Origin: Paraclostridium dentum
GTDB taxonomy: Bacteria; Bacillota; Clostridia; Peptostreptococcales; Peptostreptococcaceae
DNA: 64,000 nt
NCBI RefSeq assembly: GCF_012922555.1
Contig: NZ_WIPK01000002.1
Location: 124,001-188,000, forward strand
Direction: 5' to 3'
Below the pieces are notes generated by a model that was given only the letters and a program-made list of their open reading frames with translations, made no database searches and was not told the DNA's origin. The position numbers were made by a program, and so were the translations under genes. Positions 36,755 to 44,009 of this stretch are shown here, piece by piece; the first letter of the stretch is position 1; every line of letters starts with the position of its first letter.

Positions 36755-36787
36755 CTTTTCCTAATGATAAAATATAATTAGGAAAAG
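36755..36787 (+). promoter_or_regulatory. Hairpin overlapping the ribosome site of the first permease gene
   Basis: CTTTTCCTAAT (36755-36765) pairs perfectly with ATTAGGAAAAG (36777-36787) around an 11-base loop. The right arm runs into AAAAGGGGTG, the ribosome site of the gene at 36799, so folding could restrict translation; a DNA operator is an alternative. Confidence 0.5.
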
Positions 36788-36798
36788 GGGTGACGCTG

Positions 36799-37728
36799 AT
36801 GAAGAAATTCATGAAAGATTTATGGAAAAATAGAGCTTGGTTGTTGATGGTATTGCCAGGAACTATATGGTTACTAGTATTCTCATACTTGCCTATGTTT
36901 GGGACAGTATTAGCGTTTAAAAATTATAAAATGCACCCAGGCGGATTTGTACAAAGTTTAATAAATAGTGAATGGGTTGGATTTGATAACTTTAAATTTT
37001 TATTTACAAGTGGAGATGCATTTCGTATAACACGAAATACTATTTTGTATAACTTGGTGTTTATAGTGTTAGGACTTATATTTGCTGTATTTGTTGCTAT
37101 AACATTAAGTGAAATAGCTAATAAAAAATTAGCTAAAGTATATCAAACAGGGATGCTATTCCCACATTTCTTATCTTGGGTAATTGTAAGTTACTTTGTA
37201 TTTAGTTTCTTAAGTACAGATAAAGGTATGGTTAACTCTATTCTATCTACATTTGGGGCAGAACCAGTAGCTTGGTATAGTGAACCGAAACATTGGCCTT
37301 TCATACTAATATTTATGAATATATGGAAGGGTGTAGGATATGGAAGTATAGTTTACTTAGCTGCAATAGTAGGAATAGATAGAACATACTATGAAGCTGC
37401 TACTATAGATGGAGCTAGTAAATGGCAACAAATAAGGAATATAACAATACCTCTAATAGTACCGCTTATGATTATACTTACGATAATGGCTATAGGTAGA
37501 ATATTTAACTCAGATTTCGGATTATTCTACAATATACCGAGAAACTCAGCTGTATTATATCCAGTAACAGATGTTATAGACACATATATATACAAAGGTC
37601 TTATGAATATGGGGAACATTGGTATGAGTACAGCAGCTGGTTTATATCAAGCAGCAGTTGGATTTATATTAATAATGACAACTAATAAGCTAGTTAAGAA
37701 GGTAGATCCAGAATATGGTTTATTCTAA
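36799..37728 (+). CDS. Carbohydrate ABC transporter permease, LplB family
   Basis: The protein has 309 residues with six helices. The start MKKFMKDLWKNRAWLLMVLPG and the ending VDPEYGLF are typical of the LplB/polysaccharide permease group. The EAA loop is EAATIDGASKWQQIRNITIPLI, quoted only to its key part EAA---G. It forms the channel with the next permease and receives substrate from the lipoprotein at 38734; imported substrates in this class are oligosaccharides. No ATPase gene is present in the locus, so a shared MsmX-like ATPase encoded elsewhere is expected. Start ATG 36799 is preferred over GTG 36790, which lies in the ribosome site. Confidence 0.92.
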   Translation: MKKFMKDLWKNRAWLLMVLPGTIWLLVFSYLPMFGTVLAFKNYKMHPGGFVQSLINSEWVGFDNFKFLFTSGDAFRITRNTILYNLVFIVLGLIFAVFVAITLSEIANKKLAKVYQTGMLFPHFLSWVIVSYFVFSFLSTDKGMVNSILSTFGAEPVAWYSEPKHWPFILIFMNIWKGVGYGSIVYLAAIVGIDRTYYEAATIDGASKWQQIRNITIPLIVPLMIILTIMAIGRIFNSDFGLFYNIPRNSAVLYPVTDVIDTYIYKGLMNMGNIGMSTAAGLYQAAVGFILIMTTNKLVKKVDPEYGLF

Positions 37729-37750
37729 AAAAGAAAGGAGATAGGCAATC

Positions 37751-38701
37751 GTGGAAAGTGTAGTATCTAAAGAACAAGAAAAAAAGCCTAATCTTTTAGG
37801 GAAGAAAAAGAAGAAAGCATATAATGAAGGGTTTACAGGAATTACTAATATAATTTCAAATATTATACTAGCTATAATGGCTATAGCATGTGTATTCCCA
37901 TTTGTATTTGTAATAATAATATCTTTAACATCAGAACAATCATTATTACAAAATGGATATTCAATATTCCCAGAAGAGTGGAGCTTAGATGCTTATAAAT
38001 ATTTACTTACATCAGGTAAACAGTTAATGCATTCTTACTTAGTTACTATAGTAGTAACTGTTGTAGGAACAATAATAAATGTAAGTATGGTATCAACTTA
38101 TGCTTATGCAATATCTAGACAAAACTTTAAATATAGAAAACAATTCACATTTTTAGTGTTTTTCACAATGTTATTTGGTGGAGGGATGGTTCCTTCATAC
38201 ATAGTAATGACTCAGGTATTAGGTCTTAAAAATACTATATGGGCATTAATATTACCATTAGCATTTAATGCATTTAACATAATAGTTATGAAGACATTTT
38301 TCCAAAGGTCTGTTCCAGAATCTATAATAGAATCTGCAAGAATAGATGGAGCAAGTGAATTTAAAATATTTATAAAAATGGTTATACCTTTGGCATTACC
38401 AGGTATCGCAACGATTGCGTTATTTAGTACATTAGCATATTGGAACGATTGGTTTAACGCGATGTTATATATAGATCATCAAAATTTAATACCACTTCAA
38501 CATATGCTTATGAAAATAGAAAAGAACTTAGAGTTTATAAGACAAAATGCAATGTTAAGTGGAGAAGTAATGCAAAACTTACCACAAGAATCAGTTAGAA
38601 TGGCTATGGTAGTTATATCTACATTGCCAATAGCATGTAGCTATCCGTTCTTCCAAAAATACTTTATAAGTGGATTAACAGTTGGAGGAGTAAAAGAATA
38701 A
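37751..38701 (+). CDS. Carbohydrate ABC transporter permease, YtcP/LplC family
   Basis: The protein has 316 residues. A basic, Lys-rich N-terminal cytoplasmic tail (GKKKKKAYNEGF) precedes six helices, with the EAA-type loop ESARIDGASEFKIF and the family ending FQKYFISGLTVGGVKE. It is the partner of the preceding LplB-like permease. GTG at 37751 follows AAAGGAG at 37734-37740. The substrate, by context, is a mannose- and GlcNAc-containing N-glycan fragment, as for the streptococcal N-glycan transporter. Confidence 0.92.
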   Translation: MESVVSKEQEKKPNLLGKKKKKAYNEGFTGITNIISNIILAIMAIACVFPFVFVIIISLTSEQSLLQNGYSIFPEEWSLDAYKYLLTSGKQLMHSYLVTIVVTVVGTIINVSMVSTYAYAISRQNFKYRKQFTFLVFFTMLFGGGMVPSYIVMTQVLGLKNTIWALILPLAFNAFNIIVMKTFFQRSVPESIIESARIDGASEFKIFIKMVIPLALPGIATIALFSTLAYWNDWFNAMLYIDHQNLIPLQHMLMKIEKNLEFIRQNAMLSGEVMQNLPQESVRMAMVVISTLPIACSYPFFQKYFISGLTVGGVKE

Positions 38702-38733
38702 TAACTTACTAATAAAATTGGGGAGGAAGTAAT

Positions 38734-40194
38734 ATGAAATTTAAAAAGGTATCGAGCCTATTTTTAGCGGCGACTTTAGGGGCAACAATTCTTACGGGAT
38801 GTAGTAGTTCAAATGATGATAAGGGTGCAGCAAAAGACTCAAATGGAAACACAGAATTAGTATGGTATATGATAGGAACTCCACAACCAGATCAAGCTAA
38901 GGTTATGGAAGAAGTTAATAAATATACAAAGGAAAAGATAGGTGTAACTATAGATTTAAGAATGGTAGATTGGGGAGATTATGGTCAAAAAATGCAAGTT
39001 ATAACTTCATCAGGGGAGCCATATGATTTAGCATTTGCAAGTGATTATGCAATAAATGCACAAAAGGGAGCGTATTTAGAAATAACAGATGAAATGTTAG
39101 ATAAAAATGCTAAAGAATTAAAAGAAGCTATAAACCCATTATTCTTAGAAGGGGCATCTATAAACGGAAAATTATATGGAATACCTGCAAATAAAGAAGT
39201 TGGACAACAAATGGGATGGGCATATAATGTTGAAATGGCTAAGAAAGCTGGAGTAGATATGTCAAATGTTAAAACTCTAGAAGATTTAGGTCCAGTACTA
39301 GAAAAGGTTAAGGCTAAGAACCCAGACTTAAAAATGCCAATGGCGGCAGGAGCAAACTTCATGCCATACATGCCGTATGACTTATTATTAGGTGATAACT
39401 TACCATTTGCAATATCTTTAGAAGGAGATACGAAAAAAATTGTAAATCTATATGAACAAGAAGATGTAAAGAAAACTTTAAATACACTAAGAGATTTCTA
39501 TAAAAAAGGATACATACATTCTCAAGCAGCAACAGATACTGATCCACATGAGATGAGTGTTCAAAACTGGTTCGTAAGAAAAGAACAATATGCACCAGGA
39601 GCTAAGGAAATGTGGTCATCTAATGCAGGGTACGAAATTGGATATACACCAATGCATGATCCTTTAACTATAAATAACTCAGTTACTGGATCTGTAATGT
39701 CAATATCTGCAACATCTCAACATCCAGATGAAGCTCTTAAGTTCTTAAACTTATTAAATACAGATGAGTATTTAAGAAACTTAATAGATAGAGGTATAGA
39801 AGGTGTACATTATAAAACAAATGAAGATAAGACTATAACTAAGACTGAAGAAGCTAAGGGATATAATATGCCATCTTGGGCTTTAGGAAATGTACTTATA
39901 ACTAAATCATTTGATACTGATCCAAAAGATAGAATCGAACAATATGAAGAGTTTAATAAGTCAGCGGTTGCTTCTCCAACATTAGGATTCTATGTAGATA
40001 CTACAGAGATAAGCAATGAAGTAGCTAATATATCAAACATAGTTCAAGAATTTAAATCGCCATTATTTACAGGATCTGTAGACACAGATAAGTATTTAAA
40101 TGAGTTAAATAAAAAGTTAGATGCAGCGGGAATAGATAAAGTTATGGAAAACATACAAGCTCAATATGATAAATGGATGGCAGATAAAAAATAA
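38734..40194 (+). CDS. Extracellular oligosaccharide-binding lipoprotein (ABC importer)
   Basis: The protein has 486 residues. A signal peptide ends in the lipobox LTGC with lipidated C23, followed by a Ser/Asp-rich spacer, then a family 1-like solute-binding fold beginning ELVWYMIGTPQPDQAKV. It belongs to the LplA/YtcQ group of large binding proteins that take oligosaccharides. It presumably captures glycans released by the secreted GH85 enzyme and passes them to the two permeases just upstream. The spacing (32 bases) and order permease-permease-binding protein are standard for this class. ATG at 38734 follows GGGGAGG. Confidence 0.93.
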   Translation: MKFKKVSSLFLAATLGATILTGCSSSNDDKGAAKDSNGNTELVWYMIGTPQPDQAKVMEEVNKYTKEKIGVTIDLRMVDWGDYGQKMQVITSSGEPYDLAFASDYAINAQKGAYLEITDEMLDKNAKELKEAINPLFLEGASINGKLYGIPANKEVGQQMGWAYNVEMAKKAGVDMSNVKTLEDLGPVLEKVKAKNPDLKMPMAAGANFMPYMPYDLLLGDNLPFAISLEGDTKKIVNLYEQEDVKKTLNTLRDFYKKGYIHSQAATDTDPHEMSVQNWFVRKEQYAPGAKEMWSSNAGYEIGYTPMHDPLTINNSVTGSVMSISATSQHPDEALKFLNLLNTDEYLRNLIDRGIEGVHYKTNEDKTITKTEEAKGYNMPSWALGNVLITKSFDTDPKDRIEQYEEFNKSAVASPTLGFYVDTTEISNEVANISNIVQEFKSPLFTGSVDTDKYLNELNKKLDAAGIDKVMENIQAQYDKWMADKK

Positions 40195-40216
40195 TAAAAT
40201 TATATTTAAATTATAT

Positions 40217-40245
40217 TAAGAGGCTATCAATATGGTAGCCTCTTA
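40217..40245 (+). repeat. Intercistronic hairpin between binding-protein and GH125 genes
   Basis: A perfect 10-bp stem (TAAGAGGCTA with TAGCCTCTTA) has a 9-base loop but no T run. It could be a leaky terminator or a 3' stabiliser that lets the binding protein accumulate above the downstream enzymes, as is common in sugar ABC operons. Confidence 0.6.
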
Positions 40246-40266
40246 TGTAAATTATGGGAGGAAATT

Positions 40267-41541
40267 ATGTACAGTTCAATAGATAAGCTAATAATAACAG
40301 TGAAGGAAAAATTTAAAGATGATAAAAAAATAGCAGAGATGTTTGAAAAGTGTATCTTAAACACTATAAACACTACTGTTAAGAGAATGGAAGATGATAC
40401 TACATATGTACTAACTGGGGATATACCAGCTATGTGGCTTAGAGATTCTGTTTGTCAAATTAGGCCATATTTAGTTTTAGCTAATGAAGATAAAGAAATA
40501 GCAGACATGATAGAGGGGTTAGTAGAAAGACAATTTAGATATATATTAATAGACCCATATGCAAATGCATTTAATGAAAGTGCAAATAAGGCGGGGCATC
40601 AAACTGATTTAACAGATATGAAACCAGAAGTTTGGGAAAGAAAGTATGAAATAGATTCTTTATGTTTTCCTATACAGTTGAGTTACTTATTATATAAAAA
40701 TACAGGTAGAAGTTCTCAGTTTAATGAAACATTTGTAAAGGCTGCAAACTCAATAATAGAATTATGGAAAGTTGAGCAAAACCACGAAGAAAAATCACCA
40801 TATTTATTTGAGAGATTAGATTGTAGACAACTAGATACCCTAGCAAGAAGTGGAAAAGGACCAGTTCACAAACAAACTGGAATGACTTGGTGCGGATTTA
40901 GACCAAGTGATGATGCGTGTACATATAGTTATTTAGTTCCATCTAATATGTTTGCAGTAGTGGTATTAGGCTATATAAACGAAATAGCGACGAATATAAT
41001 AAATGATGATGTATTAGCTAAAAACGCTGAGATGTTAAGAAATGAAATAAATGAAGGAATAGAAAAATATGCAGTTTATAATCACCCAAGATGTGGAGAA
41101 ATATACGCTTATGAAGTTGATGGATTAGGAAATTATAATTTAATGGATGATGCAAATTTACCAAGTTTATTAGCAATACCTTATTTAGGATATGCTGACT
41201 TAAATGATGAAAGGTACATAAATACAAGAAAATTTACACTTAGCACTGAAAATTCAGAGTTTCATATAGGAAAATATGCTAGTGGAGTTGGAAGTCCACA
41301 TACTCCAGAAGGATATATATGGCATATATCTCTTGCAATGCAAGGATTAACTACAGATGATGAAAATAAAAAAAGAGAACTAATAGAAATAATGAAAAAT
41401 ACTGATGCAGGGACTTACTTAATGCACGAAGGGTTTAATCCAAATGACCCAAATATGTTTACTAGAGATTGGTTCTCTTGGGCTAATATGATGTTTTGCG
41501 AGTTAGTATTAGACTACTGTGGGATAAAAGTAAAAAAATAA
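40267..41541 (+). CDS. GH125 exo-alpha-1,6-mannosidase
   Basis: The protein has 424 residues, the family length, with no signal peptide. The motifs TGDIPAMWLRDSVCQIRPYL, DPYANAFNESANKAGHQTD, WCGFRPSDDAC and GIGSPHTP-like SGVGSPHTPEGYIWH are diagnostic of GH125, an inverting (alpha/alpha)6-barrel exo-mannosidase. Characterised members (Streptococcus pneumoniae, Clostridium perfringens) cut non-reducing alpha-1,6-linked mannose. Here it should finish what GH38 leaves on the trimannosyl core, in the cytoplasm. It is followed after 18 bases by the GH1 gene. Confidence 0.94.
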   Translation: MYSSIDKLIITVKEKFKDDKKIAEMFEKCILNTINTTVKRMEDDTTYVLTGDIPAMWLRDSVCQIRPYLVLANEDKEIADMIEGLVERQFRYILIDPYANAFNESANKAGHQTDLTDMKPEVWERKYEIDSLCFPIQLSYLLYKNTGRSSQFNETFVKAANSIIELWKVEQNHEEKSPYLFERLDCRQLDTLARSGKGPVHKQTGMTWCGFRPSDDACTYSYLVPSNMFAVVVLGYINEIATNIINDDVLAKNAEMLRNEINEGIEKYAVYNHPRCGEIYAYEVDGLGNYNLMDDANLPSLLAIPYLGYADLNDERYINTRKFTLSTENSEFHIGKYASGVGSPHTPEGYIWHISLAMQGLTTDDENKKRELIEIMKNTDAGTYLMHEGFNPNDPNMFTRDWFSWANMMFCELVLDYCGIKVKK

Positions 41542-41559
41542 TTTATATGGAGGTCTACT

Positions 41560-42933
41560 ATGGATTATATATTTCCAAAGGATTTTTGGTGGGGAAGTGC
41601 TTCTTCTGCAACTCAGATGGAAGGTGCATTTGATGTTGAAGGAAAAGAAAAAAATATATGGGACTATTGGTTTGAGATAGCACCAGAAAAATTTCATAAT
41701 GAAATAGGGCCAAGCAATACTAGCCAATTTTATTATAAATATAAAGAAGATATAAAATTAATGAAAGAGTTAGGACATAATTCATTTAGATTTTCAATAA
41801 GCTGGTCTAGACTTATAAAATCAGATGGGAGTACAAATGAAATAGCTGTAGATTTTTACAATGATGTAATTAATACTCTTTTAGAAAATGAGATAGAACC
41901 TTTTATAAATTTATTTCATTTTGATATGCCGATGTATTTACAAGAACTAGGAGGATGGGAAAATCGTGATGTTGTAAATAGATATCAAAACTTTGCAAAG
42001 CTATGTTTTGAATTATTTGGAGATAGGGTTAAAAATTGGTTTACTCATAATGAGCCGATAGTACCTGTAGAATGTGGATACCTAGGTGAATACCACTATC
42101 CAGCTGTAGTGGATTTTAAGAGGGCTGTGCAAGTTGGATACCATATAATGCTATCGAGTGCTTTAGCTATTATGGAGTATAAAAAATTAAACCTAGAAGG
42201 GCAAATAGGGATAATAATAAATTTAACGCCTTCATACCCTAGAAGCAATTCAAAAGAAGATTTAAACGCATCTAATATTGCAGATCTAATATTAAATAGA
42301 TCGTTTTTAGATCCATCTGTACATGGAGAGTTTCCTAATGAGTTAGTAGAATTTTTAAAAAGTCATGATTTAATTCCTGTTTATAAAAATGAGGATTTAG
42401 AAATTATTAAAAATAACACTGTGGATTTATTAGGTGTTAATTATTATCAGCCTAGAAGAGTGAAGGCAAAGGAAAGTGCAAAAGGAGATATCTTAACACC
42501 AGAGAGCTTTTTCGATTTCTATGATATGCCAGGTAAAAAAATTAATCCTCATAGAGGATGGGAAATCTATGAAAAAGGTATTTATGATTTAGCTATTAAC
42601 ATAAGAGACAATTACAATAATATACCTTTTTATATATCTGAAAATGGCATGGGGGTAGAAGGTGAAGAAAAGTTTAAAATAAATGGACAAATAAATGATG
42701 ACTATCGTATTGAGTTTATAAAAGAGCACTTAAAATATGTTCATAAGGCTATTGAAGAAGGATGTAATGTTAGAGGGTATCATTTATGGACATTTATGGA
42801 CAACTGGTCTTGGTTAAACTCATATAAAAATAGATATGGATTTGTGGAAGTTAATATAAATGATGAATATAAAAGAACTCCTAAGAAGAGTGCTTATTGG
42901 TTTAAAAAATTAATTGAGAATAATGGATTTTAA
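41560..42933 (+). CDS. GH1 beta-glycosidase (candidate for the core Man-beta-1,4-GlcNAc bond)
   Basis: The protein has 457 residues. The GH1 start FPKDFWWGSASSATQMEG is followed by the acid/base E165 in THNEPI and nucleophile E361 in YISENGMG; it ends with W-rich aglycone and glycone elements (WTFMDNWSW). It is cytoplasmic. GH1 substrates are beta-glucosides, beta-galactosides, beta-mannosides or their 6-phosphates. The 6-phospho signature (a Ser/Lys/Tyr loop) is not obvious: the relevant part reads WSWLNSYKNRYGF, whose Lys-x-x-x-Tyr could fit a phosphate, so this stays open. In this locus, after alpha-mannose removal, Man-beta-1,4-GlcNAc remains, and no GH2 or GH130 is present, so GH1 may cleave it (inference). 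Confidence 0.9.
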   Translation: MDYIFPKDFWWGSASSATQMEGAFDVEGKEKNIWDYWFEIAPEKFHNEIGPSNTSQFYYKYKEDIKLMKELGHNSFRFSISWSRLIKSDGSTNEIAVDFYNDVINTLLENEIEPFINLFHFDMPMYLQELGGWENRDVVNRYQNFAKLCFELFGDRVKNWFTHNEPIVPVECGYLGEYHYPAVVDFKRAVQVGYHIMLSSALAIMEYKKLNLEGQIGIIINLTPSYPRSNSKEDLNASNIADLILNRSFLDPSVHGEFPNELVEFLKSHDLIPVYKNEDLEIIKNNTVDLLGVNYYQPRRVKAKESAKGDILTPESFFDFYDMPGKKINPHRGWEIYEKGIYDLAINIRDNYNNIPFYISENGMGVEGEEKFKINGQINDDYRIEFIKEHLKYVHKAIEEGCNVRGYHLWTFMDNWSWLNSYKNRYGFVEVNINDEYKRTPKKSAYWFKKLIENNGF

Positions 42934-42950
42934 ATTATATCCATAATAGT

Positions 42951-43041
42951 TTGAAATGAGTCTAATTAGCTATTTCCTTCACACAAAGTGCACAAGACGC
43001 ACTTTAAGTGTTTCGTCGATAGCTAATAAGACTCATTTCAA
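42951..43041 (+). ncRNA. Structured intercistronic RNA motif, copy 2 (unknown class)
   Basis: A 22-bp outer stem (42951-42972 with 43020-43041, one mismatch) encloses the strands TTTCCTTCACACAAAG (42973-42988) and CTTTAAGTGTTTCGTC (43002-43017), identical to copy 1 at 29892. The inner stem is AAAGTGC/GCACTTT, which differs from copy 1 by two compensated base pairs. The outer stem has no sequence similarity to copy 1 but still pairs. It lies between the GH1 and ROK genes with no T run after it. Confidence 0.65.
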
Positions 43042-43097
43042 GGACCAAAATGGAAAAATTTAAAATTACATTATTTCTTGTGGAGGGGGATTTGAGG

Positions 43098-43979
43098 ATG
43101 AAGTATGTTGTTTTTGATATAGGTGGAACTAATATTAAATATAGTTTGATGAATAAAGATGGTGAAATGTTAGATTCTAATTTAGTTCCTACACCTCATC
43201 AAGGAGAAGGAAAAACTTTGGAACTTTTAGTTGATATTATAAAAAATTATCAATTAGAAAATGAAATTGATGGAGTTGCTATGAGTGTACCTGGGGGAAT
43301 AGATGATGATGGATATATACATTTCATGGGATCTGTATTTGATTTACAAGATATGTATTTAAATAAATATATAAAGAAGCATACAGGACTTGAATGTGTA
43401 TACGACAATGATGTTAATTGTGTTGCTATGGCTGAAAAGTATAAAGGTAATGCTATGGATAATAAAAACTTTGTATGCATAACGATAGGAACTGGAATTG
43501 GTGGAGGTGTGTTTATAAACAATCAACTATATAGAGGACATAGAGGTATGGCTGGAGAGTTTGGAATAAATATATTAGAACACAGAAAGTCGGAACTTCA
43601 AAGTTTAAACTATAAAACATTTAGTAGACTCGGATCTACCTATAATTTGATTGATAGAGTTAATAAACTAAAAAATTTAAATTTAGATGGGAAAAAAGTA
43701 TTTGAGCTAGCTGAAAGTGGAGATTTAGAAGTTCAAAAGGAAATAGAAGAGTTTTACTTTAGTTTAGCTGTAGGAATTTACAACATTGCTTACAGTTTTG
43801 CTCCAGAGAAGATTTTAATTGGAGGAGGAGTAAGTGTTAGGTCAGATTTAATAGAAAATGTTAAAAAAAACTTAGAATTATTAAATCCAGAAGTGATTGA
43901 TATGGTAGATATTGATGTTTGTAAATTTCAAAATGACTCAGGTAAAATAGGAGCACTTTATAAATATTTAAATAGCTAG
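43098..43979 (+). CDS. ROK-family sugar kinase
   Basis: The protein has 293 residues. The ATP-binding motif DIGGTNIKYSL is near the N-terminus, the catalytic Asp lies in VYDNDVNCVA, and ITIGTGIGGGVF is the second phosphate motif. The CxCGxxGC zinc motif common in ROK kinases is absent: after GMAGEFGINI the sequence reads LEHRKSELQSL. It probably phosphorylates mannose, GlcNAc or glucose released in the cytoplasm, as ROK kinases do in streptococcal N-glycan loci; which sugar is undetermined. ATG at 43098 is chosen 8 bases after GGAGGGGG; an in-frame ATG at 43050 has no ribosome site. Confidence 0.9.
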   Translation: MKYVVFDIGGTNIKYSLMNKDGEMLDSNLVPTPHQGEGKTLELLVDIIKNYQLENEIDGVAMSVPGGIDDDGYIHFMGSVFDLQDMYLNKYIKKHTGLECVYDNDVNCVAMAEKYKGNAMDNKNFVCITIGTGIGGGVFINNQLYRGHRGMAGEFGINILEHRKSELQSLNYKTFSRLGSTYNLIDRVNKLKNLNLDGKKVFELAESGDLEVQKEIEEFYFSLAVGIYNIAYSFAPEKILIGGGVSVRSDLIENVKKNLELLNPEVIDMVDIDVCKFQNDSGKIGALYKYLNS

Positions 43980-44009
43980 TAAATATTTTATAAATGGAAG
44001 GGGATCTAC

